The notes: generated by a model from the sequence alone, not told the origin. Numbered from the stretch's first letter, positions 17,479 through 26,836 are shown. The stretch: DNA of 54,575 nucleotides from Chryseobacterium pennipullorum (GCF_003384725.1 NZ_QNVV01000026.1:1-54575), one strand, 5' to 3'. Numbers and translations are program-made.

Positions 17479-17498
17479 TATATTTAATAATGACTGAA

Positions 17499-18059
17499 TT
17501 ATTTTGCTGGTTTTTTAGGACTCATCATCATAATCATTCTTTTTCCTTCAAGCTTAGGAAGCTGGTCTACTTTCCCAACATGCTCCAGTTCCTGAGCAAG
17601 CTTTAAAAGCAAGATCTCTCCCTGGTCCTTAAAGATAATTGAACGTCCTTTAAAAAATACGTAGGTTTTTAATTTAGAACCTTCTTCAAGGAATTTTTCA
17701 GCATGCTTTTTCTTAAATTCATAATCGTGATCATCTGTCTGTGGTCCAAAACGGATTTCTTTCACAACTACTTTTACTTGCTTAGCTTTTAATTCCTTTT
17801 GTTTTTTCTTTTGCTCATATAGAAACTTTTTGTATTCTAATATTCTTGCAATAAAAGGTTCAGCCTTATCAGAAATTACTACTAGATCCAATTCTTGTTC
17901 TGCAGCAATTTGTCTTGCTTTGTCAATTGGATAAATTCCTGGCTCTACGTTATCGCCCACCAAACGAAGCTCTCTCACACGAATTTTATCGTTGATTAAG
18001 TGTAAGTCCTCTTGTACAGGACGTCTTTGTGGGCCCCTGTTGTTAAATCTTTGTGCTAT
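17499..18059 (-). CDS. infC: Translation initiation factor IF-3, AUA start codon
   Basis: IF-3 binds the 30S subunit and checks the start codon. The frame gives 186 residues if it starts at the ATA codon at 18059-18057: then (Met)AQRFNNRGPQRRP, EDLHLINDKIRVRELRLVG and the standard two-domain protein (N-domain about 15-85, linker rich in KEL/KAKQ, C-domain KEIRFGPQTDDHDYEFKKKH to the end). The first ATG/GTG/TTG-type start is the GTG at 17978, which would delete the conserved NDKIRV strand. The frame is closed by TAA 15 bases upstream of the ATA, so no ATG is available. AUU, AUC or AUA starts are known for infC and allow self-repression by IF-3. It follows thrS by 117 bases. Confidence 0.93.
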   Translation of the reverse strand: MAQRFNNRGPQRRPVQEDLHLINDKIRVRELRLVGDNVEPGIYPIDKARQIAAEQELDLVVISDKAEPFIARILEYKKFLYEQKKKQKELKAKQVKVVVKEIRFGPQTDDHDYEFKKKHAEKFLEEGSKLKTYVFFKGRSIIFKDQGEILLLKLAQELEHVGKVDQLPKLEGKRMIMMMSPKKPAK

Positions 18060-18176
18060 TGTATTATAATTTTATTGGTTAACTTTCTATTTCTTAAAAC
18101 ATTGAACATTAAACGACTGAAGATTTTTTTACACGCGGTAATTTTAAAAATCCTTCAATCCCTTAATTTTTTTAAA

Positions 18177-20096
18177 TTAGATGGCGGCTTCTTTTTTGAA
18201 GTACGCAACAAAATCTTCCATCTTCATGACTCCAAGATCTCCTTCACCACGTCTTCTTACAGAAATCGTACCATCTTTCTCTTCATTTTCTCCAATCACA
18301 AGCATGAAAGGAATCTTCTTCAATTCAGCATCACGGATCTTTTTACCAGTCTTCTCGTTTCTGTCATCAATCTGACCGCTAATATCGTTATTTTCCAAAA
18401 ATTGTGAAACTTTTTTCGAATAATCTACATATTTTTCACTGATCGGTAGAATTATAAACTGATCCGGGCTTAACCATAAAGGAAAATCTCCTGCTGTATT
18501 TTCCAGTAAGATTGCGATAAAGCGCTCCATAGAACCGAAAGGTGCTCTGTGAATCATTACCGGTCTGTGCTTCTCATTGTCGCTTCCAATATAGTGAAGG
18601 TCAAATCTTTCAGGCAGGTTATAGTCCACCTGGATGGTTCCAAGCTGCCATTTTCTTCCCAAAGCATCTTTCACCATAAAGTCAAGCTTAGGGCCGTAGA
18701 ACGCTGCTTCACCATATTCAATAACCGTTTTTAAGCCTTTCTTCTCTGCCGCATTGATGATTGCACTTTCTGCTTTTTCCCAATTTTCATCAGAACCGAT
18801 GTATTTTTCTCTGTTTTCAGGATCTCTCAAAGAAACCTGAGTCACAAAATCTTCAAAACCTAAAGATTTGAATACATAAAGCGTTAAATCGATTACTTTT
18901 TCAAATTCTTCAGAAAGCTGATCCGGAGTACAGAATAAGTGAGCATCGTCCTGAGTAAATCCACGTACCCTTGTCAGCCCGTGAAGCTCTCCACTTTGCT
19001 CATATCTGTATACAGTACCGAATTCTGCATATCTCTTTGGCAGGTCTCTGTAGCTCCATTGTGATGTTTTATAAATTTCACAGTGGTGCGGACAGTTCAT
19101 AGGCTTCAGCAAAAATTCTTCCCCTTCATTCGGAGTTTTAATTGGCTGGAAGCTGTCTGCTCCATATTTATCCCAGTGTCCGGATGTCACATACAATTCT
19201 TTTGCACCGATATGAGGTGACATTACGAATTCGTAACCTCCTTTTTTCTGAGCTTCAGAAAGGAAATTTTCCAGTTTTCTTCTTAAAGCAGTTCCCTTAG
19301 GTAACCAAAGCGGTAAACCTGCACCTACTTTTTCAGAAAATGCAAAAATTCCAAGTTCTTTACCCAGCTTTCTGTGGTCTCTTCTTTTAGCCTCTTCCAG
19401 TCTTTCAAGGTACTCAGTAAGGTCTTTCTGTTTAGGGAAAGAAATACCATATACTCTTGTCAGCTGGGGGTTATTCTCATTTCCTCTCCAGTACGCTCCT
19501 GCAGCATTTAAAATCTTTACAGCCTTTACGATACCGGTGTTGGGGATATGCCCTCCACGACACAGGTCTGTAAAGTCATCATGCGTAACAAAAGTGATTT
19601 CCCCATCATTAAGATTAGAGATCAGCTCCACTTTATAAGGATTATCTGCATAGGTTTTCAAAGCATCTTCCTTGGAAACCGGATATAAAGAGAAGGTAGA
19701 ACCTTTCTTTGCATTTTCAAGGATCTTCTTTTCAATCTTTTCAAAATCTTTCTCGGATAAGCTCTCACCTCCGAAATCTACATCATAGTAAAATCCATTT
19801 TCAATCGCAGGACCAATGGTCAATTTAGCATCAGGATAAAATTCAAGGATTGCCTGCGCCAAAAGGTGGGCAGAAGAATGCCAGAATGCCTTCTTTCCAA
19901 GATCATCATTCCAGGTCAATAGCTGTACCGTTGAATCCGTGGTTATAGGCGTGGTCGTCTCTACTTGTGTACCGTTTACAATTGCGGAAATGGTATTTCT
20001 AGCCAATCCCTCGCTTATCGATTTTGCCACATCTAGAGGAGTAACTGCTCCTTCGAATTCTTTGACACTATTGTCTGGAAGTGTAATTTTTATCAT
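18177..20096 (-). CDS. thrS: Threonyl-tRNA synthetase
   Basis: A 639-residue class II synthetase of normal length that charges tRNA-Thr. Domains in order: TGS (about 1-60), the editing domain with HSSAH (73-77) and the matching CRGGH motif further on, the catalytic core with zinc-binding Cys in MNCPHHCEIY and class II motifs including YRYEQSGELHGLTRVRGFTQDDAH, and the C-terminal anticodon-binding domain ending VAYFKKEAAI. It is the first gene of the thrS-infC operon; a TAnnTTTG box lies 25 bases upstream. Confidence 0.98.
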   Translation of the reverse strand: MIKITLPDNSVKEFEGAVTPLDVAKSISEGLARNTISAIVNGTQVETTTPITTDSTVQLLTWNDDLGKKAFWHSSAHLLAQAILEFYPDAKLTIGPAIENGFYYDVDFGGESLSEKDFEKIEKKILENAKKGSTFSLYPVSKEDALKTYADNPYKVELISNLNDGEITFVTHDDFTDLCRGGHIPNTGIVKAVKILNAAGAYWRGNENNPQLTRVYGISFPKQKDLTEYLERLEEAKRRDHRKLGKELGIFAFSEKVGAGLPLWLPKGTALRRKLENFLSEAQKKGGYEFVMSPHIGAKELYVTSGHWDKYGADSFQPIKTPNEGEEFLLKPMNCPHHCEIYKTSQWSYRDLPKRYAEFGTVYRYEQSGELHGLTRVRGFTQDDAHLFCTPDQLSEEFEKVIDLTLYVFKSLGFEDFVTQVSLRDPENREKYIGSDENWEKAESAIINAAEKKGLKTVIEYGEAAFYGPKLDFMVKDALGRKWQLGTIQVDYNLPERFDLHYIGSDNEKHRPVMIHRAPFGSMERFIAILLENTAGDFPLWLSPDQFIILPISEKYVDYSKKVSQFLENNDISGQIDDRNEKTGKKIRDAELKKIPFMLVIGENEEKDGTISVRRRGEGDLGVMKMEDFVAYFKKEAAI

Positions 20097-20120
20097 TGTT
20101 TACTAAGAAATTTTAAGATG

Positions 20121-20128
20121 CAAAAATA
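20121..20128 (-). promoter_or_regulatory. Candidate -7 box of the thrS promoter
   Basis: TATTTTTG on the minus strand, matching TAnnTTTG, 24 bases upstream of the thrS start codon. This leaves a very short leader (about 20 nucleotides), so there is no room for a T-box or long thrS leader operator. Confidence 0.45.
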
Positions 20129-20188
20129 CGCATTTTTTAGATAATATACTATATTAGCATATATTTAGAATGAGAATTAATATTAAAT

Positions 20189-21376
20189 ATGAAAAAGATT
20201 ATTTTCGTTTTTGTCTCACTGACATCAACTTTTGGTTTTTCACAGGAAAAAGCGTCCGGATTTTCGGTGACATACAACAAAAATGTTGAAACCTATTTTC
20301 TTGCAGAGATCCTCTCGGCAGATCACAGAAAGCAGAATAAGGATTTCGAACTCTATAAGATAAAAGAATGTTCGGTTTATCAGCCTGTTGTAAAAAATGC
20401 TTTACAAAAGTTTGAGCGATTGAAAAATTCAAAAATCGCAATCGAGACCGCAAAACTCAACGATGTTTTAATGGAAAAATATGGCTCAGGAAATGATGCC
20501 CTGATGAAACCGTTGTTATATCACAAAGAATTTCCATCTTCTGAATGGATTAATGAATACAGGTTCAACAATAATAACCTCACCAAAGAACAAAATCAGG
20601 AAGCAACCGATCTGGTGAAAAATTATCTTACTGAACTTTCCCAATTCTATACCCAGGAGAATATTGAACAGTTTTTTATAGATAATAAGGATCTGTATCT
20701 TGGCGGAATCAATGAATATAACCAACAGATTCCTGTTGGTTTTACCCATGCTATGGAACAATTTTACGGCAAGGGTTTCAATGCATACACCGTTTTGATC
20801 TCCCCTATGATGATGTGGCCCATAGAGGATAATGAGGGCAGGGGAATCGGAGCGGAAGTGATTTTACCATCAGGTAAAAAGAATATCTATGAGATTGCAA
20901 GCCCCTTTGTAAGGGTTGAAAAGCCTGGACAGTTCGGATATGACAACCAGTTTCAGGCAAGGTTTCTGAGCGTCCATGAATTTGGGCATTCATTCGTGAA
21001 TGAAGAAGTTTATAAGCGGAAAGATCAGCTGTCAAAATTTAAAGATTTGTTTGAAAAATCAAATTTAAAGGAAACCATGATCAAAACAGGAGGCTACGGA
21101 GATTATCAAACCTGTGTGGCAGAGCATCTGGTAAGGCTGGGCGAAATAGAGACAGCAAAAATTCAAAAGGATTCTGACAGGGCAAAAAGGCTTGAAGAAT
21201 ATCATCTGAAAAATAACTTTATCTTTCTTCCGCAGCTTGAAGAGAAGCTGAAAGCCTATCATTCTAACCGGAAAAAATATAAAACATTCGGCGATTTTGT
21301 ACCACAGTTGCTGGAAGTTTTTGAAAACAGCAATATTGAATTTATCAATAATACACTGGCTAAAAACAAGAAGTAA
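20189..21376 (+). CDS. DUF4932 family exported putative zinc metalloprotease
   Basis: A 395-residue protein with signal peptide MKKIIFVFVSLTSTFGFSQ. It carries a zincin motif, H263-E-F-G-H267 in SVHEFGHSFVN, and a likely third ligand Glu in CVAEHLVRLGE about 50 residues later, the arrangement of gluzincins. This agrees with the DUF4932 family of Bacteroidota. Peptidase activity is inferred from the motif. It is followed 22 bases later by an M19 dipeptidase gene, so the two could act on peptides in sequence, one outside and one inside the cytoplasm. It is divergent from thrS. Confidence 0.82.
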   Translation: MKKIIFVFVSLTSTFGFSQEKASGFSVTYNKNVETYFLAEILSADHRKQNKDFELYKIKECSVYQPVVKNALQKFERLKNSKIAIETAKLNDVLMEKYGSGNDALMKPLLYHKEFPSSEWINEYRFNNNNLTKEQNQEATDLVKNYLTELSQFYTQENIEQFFIDNKDLYLGGINEYNQQIPVGFTHAMEQFYGKGFNAYTVLISPMMMWPIEDNEGRGIGAEVILPSGKKNIYEIASPFVRVEKPGQFGYDNQFQARFLSVHEFGHSFVNEEVYKRKDQLSKFKDLFEKSNLKETMIKTGGYGDYQTCVAEHLVRLGEIETAKIQKDSDRAKRLEEYHLKNNFIFLPQLEEKLKAYHSNRKKYKTFGDFVPQLLEVFENSNIEFINNTLAKNKK

Positions 21377-21398
21377 AAACCATACCTTGCATTCTACT

Positions 21399-22373
21399 AT
21401 GAATACAATAAATATTGATCTGCATTGCGATCTGCTGTATTATCTGCTGCAGAAGGGCTCTGCGATAAACGACAAAGAAATAGGCTGTTCGGTACCATAT
21501 TTAGAAGACGGTAATGTAAAGCTTCAGGTGATGGCTATTTATGCAGGGACAGGAGCCGGAAGTCCTGCTTATGGCCTGGAGCAAAGCCGTTTATTCGCAG
21601 ATCTGGTAAAAAACGAAAATTTTTTTCTGTTTGACGGATCAAATTCCGAAAACCTGGAAAATAAAGAAGGTGTTGGCATCATAGCCTCTATAGAAAATGC
21701 GTCAGCGTTCTGTGACGAAGATCAGACGCTGGATTCCGGATTTAAAAATCTCGAAGCCATCATTGAGAATACTCAGAAAGTTTTTTATATCGGAATTACC
21801 CATCATCTGGAAAACCGTTTTGGAGGCGGGAATAATGCAACAGCAGGCCTGAAGGAAGACGGAAAAGTTCTGATCGATTATATTGCTGACCGGAAAATTG
21901 CGATCGATCTCGCCCATACCAGCGATCAGCTCGTTTATGATATTTTCAATTATACAGATCAGAGAAACTATTCAATTCCTATCCTGGCAAGTCATTCGAA
22001 CTACAGAGCAGTGTATAAAAACAATAGAAATCTCCCTGATGAACTAGCAAAAGAAGTGATTCAAAGAAATGGATTGATCGGGCTCAATTTTATTAAAGAT
22101 TATGTTGATCTTGATCATCCTGAAAGACTGTACGAGCATATTCAGTACGGACTTGATCTGGGTGGAGAAGACAGCATTGCTTACGGAGCCGACTACTTCT
22201 ACTGGAAAGATCATCCGGACCTGTCCAGACATCCGTTTTTCTTTCCCGAACATGCTGACGCTTCGGTATATCCAGCCATCAATAAAGAAATTGAAAAGCG
22301 GTTTTCCTCAGAGCTCGTAGAAAAGATCAGTCACAGAAATGTATTGACTTTTATCAAAAATAGGTGTCATTAA
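21399..22373 (+). CDS. Peptidase M19 family dipeptidase
   Basis: A 324-residue protein from the ATG at 21399, chosen because the next residues INIDLHCDLLYYL are the conserved M19 N-terminus; an upstream in-frame start would overlap the previous gene. Metal ligands of membrane/renal dipeptidase-type enzymes are visible: His9 and Asp11 (DLHCD), a Glu in IIASIENASAF, His residues in GITHHLENRFGGG and a His in ASHSNYRAV. The enzyme hydrolyses dipeptides. There is no signal peptide, so it should be cytosolic. It forms a likely operon with the DUF4932 gene. Confidence 0.9.
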   Translation: MNTINIDLHCDLLYYLLQKGSAINDKEIGCSVPYLEDGNVKLQVMAIYAGTGAGSPAYGLEQSRLFADLVKNENFFLFDGSNSENLENKEGVGIIASIENASAFCDEDQTLDSGFKNLEAIIENTQKVFYIGITHHLENRFGGGNNATAGLKEDGKVLIDYIADRKIAIDLAHTSDQLVYDIFNYTDQRNYSIPILASHSNYRAVYKNNRNLPDELAKEVIQRNGLIGLNFIKDYVDLDHPERLYEHIQYGLDLGGEDSIAYGADYFYWKDHPDLSRHPFFFPEHADASVYPAINKEIEKRFSSELVEKISHRNVLTFIKNRCH

Positions 22374-22418
22374 GAGATGATGATATTACATTAAAGAAGT
22401 CTTTTTTTGAACATACTT

Positions 22419-22475
22419 TATACTTTTGCAGATCCGGACACCATCGAAGATTACGGCCGCATCTGCAAAGGTATA
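22419..22475. repeat. Long stem-loop between convergent genes
   Basis: A 15-bp inverted repeat (TATACTTTTGCAGAT and ATCTGCAAAGGTATA, one mismatch) with a 27-base GC-rich loop that can pair further (CCG/CGG). Each arm contains a TAnnTTTG sequence pointing inward (TACTTTTG on plus, TACCTTTG on minus). There is no T-run, so it is not a normal terminator. It lies between the convergent dipeptidase gene and the gene at 22562. Confidence 0.5.
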
Positions 22476-22561
22476 AGATAGAAAGTATACTTCTAAATAC
22501 TAAATTGTGCTTTATAAAAGGGATGTAATTGCCTTATTTGTAATTTGTTATCTTGTCTTAT

Positions 22562-24106
22562 CTAATGTTTTCTTTTGTATTTTACTTTTTGTTTGATAAT
22601 CTCGATAACATCAACATTCTGAACCTTGGATTTTATCCATCCGTGAATATCAATATAGAATAGGGATCTTCTGTAATATTCATTTTGGGAAAACTCTTCT
22701 AGCTTTTTATCAAAACTTTCAAAAGCTTTTAATCTTTGATCAGGAACCTGATTATTCAGGTTTTTAAAAAACTGAATACTCTCAAAGTGAAAGTCTTCAG
22801 GTTTTTTCATTTTTCGCGCAAATTTTGAAGTGGAAGCAATGAATTCGTCATAGTCTTCATCATTTCCGGATTCATATTTAGCCATCAAAATCAGTATGCG
22901 GGTATGGAAAAGCAGGTCTTCCTGTACATTTCCTTTAGATTCGATCACCCGCATCGAATATTCGATTGATTTTTTATATTTTTTGCTGCCAAAAAACATT
23001 GCGGCCATTTTAAGATAGAGAATCATAAAGTGATGTTCATCAATTCTTTCCCTTAGCTTTTCCATCTTTAATTCCACCTCAGGAATAAGCTTTGTCCCTG
23101 CAAAAAAATCTCCTTTTACAAAATGGATGTTCATCAGGGTATTGTAATGGGTAAGAAAAATCAGCGACTGAAGATTTTCATTCTGCGCAAAATTTTCTGC
23201 ATGAACCATCTTGTTAAAGTTTTCAAAATGCTCTTCAAGGATGTCTATATTTCCATACAGAAAAAGAATTTTCAGGAGATACGTATTGCCTTTAATATAC
23301 CATACAGGGTGACTGAAGATCATTTCCGGCTTTTTATGAAAAAGATCTACCCATTGGTAAGCGTATTTTAACGTATATTTATAATCCTGAAGAAGCTGGT
23401 TTTTCCAGACGTGAGCTTTAAAATACCAAAGCTTCTCGGTAAAGTTCAGGTGGTCGAGTCTAATATTTTTAATCTGCTCATTGAAGAAGTTTAAAACTTC
23501 CTCTCTGTCAATATCGTTTTTCACGTAGCCATGCGTCAGCATTTCGCTATAGAGCTTCAGAGAAAGATTAGACAGCTTTGTCGTATACCGGTTCTGCCTG
23601 CTTATTTCACGGGATTGACGGATCAGCTCTTCCGCGCGGCCTTCAATACTTCGGGTGATGAATTGGGATTCAATAACTTTCTCCAAATCAATGATTTCTG
23701 AAGCGATGCTTTTCTCATCCAGTTCCAAAGCTGTTTGTTTTGTTTTGTCTAAAATTTTCAGCGCTTGCTTATAAAGTCCTTTCTGGTAAAGAATATTCGC
23801 AAAATCCAACTGTTCCCTAAGCTGAATTCTATAGTTCTGATGGCTTGGGTTCATGCGCAGACTGACAAGAATCTGCTTGTAGAGGTGGGCCTTAAGGTTG
23901 GAAAGCTGCTGTTTGGTAGATATTTTCTTTTCAATAATGATATTTTCATCATATTCTTTCATCTTATCCACTTCAGAAAATAAGAGTAGAAATTTTGCAT
24001 CTACGTTAATTCCCAGACGGTTTACATACAGTTTAAACTGTCGCTTTTCTGAAGTTGTCAATGACTTCACCAATACAAACAAAAAATCTTTCTGCAATTC
24101 TGCCAT
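22562..24106 (-). CDS. Large helical cytosolic protein of unknown function
   Basis: A 514-residue protein without signal peptide or membrane segments. It begins MAELQKDFLFVLVKSLTTSEKRQFKLYVNR and is almost wholly alpha-helical by composition, with repeat-like pairs of helices such as LDFANILYQKGLYKQALKIL that look like tetratricopeptide repeats. I believe it belongs to an uncharacterised family widespread in Flavobacteriia, but I cannot name it. It is divergent from leuA, with 148 AT-rich bases between them. Confidence 0.75.
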   Translation of the reverse strand: MAELQKDFLFVLVKSLTTSEKRQFKLYVNRLGINVDAKFLLLFSEVDKMKEYDENIIIEKKISTKQQLSNLKAHLYKQILVSLRMNPSHQNYRIQLREQLDFANILYQKGLYKQALKILDKTKQTALELDEKSIASEIIDLEKVIESQFITRSIEGRAEELIRQSREISRQNRYTTKLSNLSLKLYSEMLTHGYVKNDIDREEVLNFFNEQIKNIRLDHLNFTEKLWYFKAHVWKNQLLQDYKYTLKYAYQWVDLFHKKPEMIFSHPVWYIKGNTYLLKILFLYGNIDILEEHFENFNKMVHAENFAQNENLQSLIFLTHYNTLMNIHFVKGDFFAGTKLIPEVELKMEKLRERIDEHHFMILYLKMAAMFFGSKKYKKSIEYSMRVIESKGNVQEDLLFHTRILILMAKYESGNDEDYDEFIASTSKFARKMKKPEDFHFESIQFFKNLNNQVPDQRLKAFESFDKKLEEFSQNEYYRRSLFYIDIHGWIKSKVQNVDVIEIIKQKVKYKRKH

Positions 24107-24254
24107 TGTAAATTTTTATATTTTAAAAAATTGATTAACAAGTAGATACGAAGGTTTCTTCAACTGTTGAATATTGTAATTTTCAGAAATAATGAAAATG
24201 AAAAAATATTGCAAGCTGTAGTTTTGATCCAAAATTAAGTAAAAAACTTCATTT

Positions 24255-25418
24255 ATGAATTCCGAAAAAATTGAAATTTTTGATACCACACTGAGGGATG
24301 GGGAACAGGTTCCGGGATGTAAGCTCAACACGGAACAGAAGCTGGCTATTGCTGAAAGGCTTGATGAATTGGGAATTGATATCATTGAAGCGGGATTTCC
24401 TATCTCCAGTCCCGGGGATTTCGAATCTGTTTCAGAAATTTCAAAACTGGTAAAAAATGCTAAAGTATGTGGATTGACCAGAGCCAATAAAAAAGATATT
24501 GATACCGCAGCTGAAGCTCTGAGATTTGCAAAAAGACCCAGGATACATACCGGGATCGGAACTTCCGACTCTCATATCAGATACAAATTCAATTCTACAA
24601 GAGAGGATATTATTGAACGGGCTGCAGAAGCTGTAAAATATGCCAAAAGCTATGTGGAAGATGTGGAATTTTATGCTGAAGATGCCGGAAGAACAGATAA
24701 TGCCTACCTGGCAGAAGTCTGCGAGGCAGTGATCAAAGCCGGAGCGACGGTCCTCAATATTCCCGATACCACAGGGTATTGCCTGCCGGAAGAATATGGT
24801 CAGAAAATAAAATATCTGAGAGAAAATGTAAGAGGAATTGAAAAAGCCGTCTTGTCTTGCCATTGCCATAACGATCTGGGTTTGGCTACAGCCAATTCTA
24901 TCGCCGGAGCAATGAACGGAGCACGCCAGATAGAATGTACGATCAACGGGCTGGGCGAAAGAGCAGGAAATACAGCTTTGGAAGAAGTGGTGATGATCTT
25001 AAGGCAGCATAGGGATTTAAATCTTCATACGGACGTAAACTCAAGAATGCTGAATGAAATGAGCCAGATGGTTTCTGACCTGATGGGAATGTCTGTACAG
25101 CCTAATAAGGCTATTGTGGGAGCTAATGCTTTTGCCCACAGTTCTGGAATTCACCAGGATGGAGTGATTAAAAACAGGGAGACCTACGAAATCATTGATC
25201 CTGCTGAAGTAGGTGTAAATGCTTCTTCTATTGTTCTTACGGCAAGAAGCGGCCGCTCTGCACTGGCATATCGTTTCAAGCATATCGGTTATGATGTTAC
25301 CAAGACTGAACTTGATTTTCTGTATGGTGAATTTCTAAAGATTGCAGATGCTAAAAAAGAGATCTGTAACGATGACCTGAGTATGATGATGACTGCCTTT
25401 ACCAGAAAAATAGGATAG
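24255..25418 (+). CDS. leuA: 2-isopropylmalate synthase, short form
   Basis: A 387-residue enzyme that condenses acetyl-CoA with 2-oxoisovalerate in the first step of leucine synthesis. It starts with the catalytic FDTTLRDGEQVPG motif (metal-binding Asp and general Arg), has the metal-binding CHCHNDLG and the GLGERAGN loop, and AHSSGIHQDG. It ends near residue 387, soon after the subdomain linkers, so the C-terminal leucine-binding regulatory domain of about 130 residues found in the 500-residue enzymes is absent. The neighbouring leuC, leuD and leuB support leuA over homologues such as citramalate synthase. A TAGTTTTG box at 24219-24226 could be its -7 element. Confidence 0.93.
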   Translation: MNSEKIEIFDTTLRDGEQVPGCKLNTEQKLAIAERLDELGIDIIEAGFPISSPGDFESVSEISKLVKNAKVCGLTRANKKDIDTAAEALRFAKRPRIHTGIGTSDSHIRYKFNSTREDIIERAAEAVKYAKSYVEDVEFYAEDAGRTDNAYLAEVCEAVIKAGATVLNIPDTTGYCLPEEYGQKIKYLRENVRGIEKAVLSCHCHNDLGLATANSIAGAMNGARQIECTINGLGERAGNTALEEVVMILRQHRDLNLHTDVNSRMLNEMSQMVSDLMGMSVQPNKAIVGANAFAHSSGIHQDGVIKNRETYEIIDPAEVGVNASSIVLTARSGRSALAYRFKHIGYDVTKTELDFLYGEFLKIADAKKEICNDDLSMMMTAFTRKIG

Positions 25419-25447
25419 GGTTTGATTTAAATCAAGATAAAAGTAAA

Positions 25448-26836
25448 ATGAATAATAATAAAAAGACACTTTTTGATAAAGTCTGGGACGCTCATGTGGT
25501 AGAAACTATTCCTGACGGTCCGCAGATCATCTATATAGACAAGCACCTAATTCATGAGGTGACCAGTCCGCAGGCTTTTGCTGAACTGGAAGCGAGAAAT
25601 CTGGAAGTATTCAGGCCGCAGCAGATTGTGGCAACGGCTGACCACAATGTACCGACCTTACAGCAGGAACAGCCGATCCGGGATGAACTTTCAAGAACCC
25701 AGGTTCAGCAGCTGACTGAAAACTGTGAGAAGAACAGGATTGAATTATATGGTCTTGGACATCAATATCAGGGCATTGTACACATTATAGCCCCAGAATT
25801 GGGGATTACCCAGCCTGGAATGAGCATTGTCTGTGGTGACAGCCACACTTCTACGCATGGTGCCTTCGGATCTATAGCTTTCGGAATCGGTACAAGCCAG
25901 GTGGCGCAGGTATTTGCCAGCCAATGTCTGCTGCTGAACAAACCGAAGTCTATGCGGATAACCGTAAATGGCAAACTGAATGCAAATGTTCAGCCTAAAG
26001 ATGTGATTCTTTACATCATTTCAAAAATAGGAACTGATGGCGGAACAGGCTATTTCTGTGAGTATGCAGGAAATGTGTTTCGCGAAATGTCCATGGAAGG
26101 AAGAATGACCGTATGTAATATGAGCATCGAAATGGGCGCCAGAGGTGGAATGATTGCGCCGGACGAAACCACTTTTGAATATGTGAAAGGAAGAACATTC
26201 GCGCCCAAAGATGAGGAATGGGAAGAAAAAATCGAATACTGGAAGACCCTGAAAACCGATGAGGGTGCTGAGTTTGATGAAGAATTAGTGTTTGATGCTG
26301 CTGACATTTATCCGATGGTTACCTATGGTACGAATCCCGGAATGGGGATCTCCATCCGCGAAGTGATTCCTGCTCCTCAGAATGAATCTGAAGAAAAAGC
26401 TTTACGGTATATGGGATTGGAAGCAGGACAGGCAGTGTCTACTATCAAGGTCAATTATGTATTCATCGGAAGCTGTACTAATGCGAGAATTGAGGATTTC
26501 CGGTCTGCTGCACAGTATATCAAAGGGAAGAACAAATCTGAGGCAGTGAAAGCCCTGATTGTTCCAGGATCGCAGCAGGTAGTAAAGCAGATTTATGAGG
26601 AAGGCCTTGATAAAATTTTTAATGAGGCAGGATTTCAGATCCGTCAGCCCGGATGTTCCGCATGTCTGGCCATGAACGATGATAAAATTCCCGAAGGAGC
26701 GTACTGTGTATCCACCTCCAACAGAAACTTTGAAGGCAGGCAGGGGCAAGGGGCCAGAACAATTCTTGCAAGTCCGTTGACAGCTGCTAAGGCTGCGATA
26801 GAAGGAAGAATTGCAGCTTTTGAAAATGTCAATTAA
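25448..26836 (+). CDS. leuC: 3-isopropylmalate dehydratase large subunit
   Basis: A 462-residue aconitase-family subunit that, with LeuD, isomerises 2- to 3-isopropylmalate. The 4Fe-4S ligands are visible: Cys in FIGSCTNARIED and two Cys in QPGCSACLAMN. The segments VCGDSHTSTHGAFG and PGMGISI are also typical. It starts 29 bases after leuA in the same direction. 177 bases without a gene separate it from leuD. Confidence 0.97.
   Translation: MNNNKKTLFDKVWDAHVVETIPDGPQIIYIDKHLIHEVTSPQAFAELEARNLEVFRPQQIVATADHNVPTLQQEQPIRDELSRTQVQQLTENCEKNRIELYGLGHQYQGIVHIIAPELGITQPGMSIVCGDSHTSTHGAFGSIAFGIGTSQVAQVFASQCLLLNKPKSMRITVNGKLNANVQPKDVILYIISKIGTDGGTGYFCEYAGNVFREMSMEGRMTVCNMSIEMGARGGMIAPDETTFEYVKGRTFAPKDEEWEEKIEYWKTLKTDEGAEFDEELVFDAADIYPMVTYGTNPGMGISIREVIPAPQNESEEKALRYMGLEAGQAVSTIKVNYVFIGSCTNARIEDFRSAAQYIKGKNKSEAVKALIVPGSQQVVKQIYEEGLDKIFNEAGFQIRQPGCSACLAMNDDKIPEGAYCVSTSNRNFEGRQGQGARTILASPLTAAKAAIEGRIAAFENVN

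Noticed and set aside
20097..20188. A T-box or thrS-mRNA operator upstream of thrS
   Set aside because: The predicted leader is only about 20 nucleotides, too short for either.
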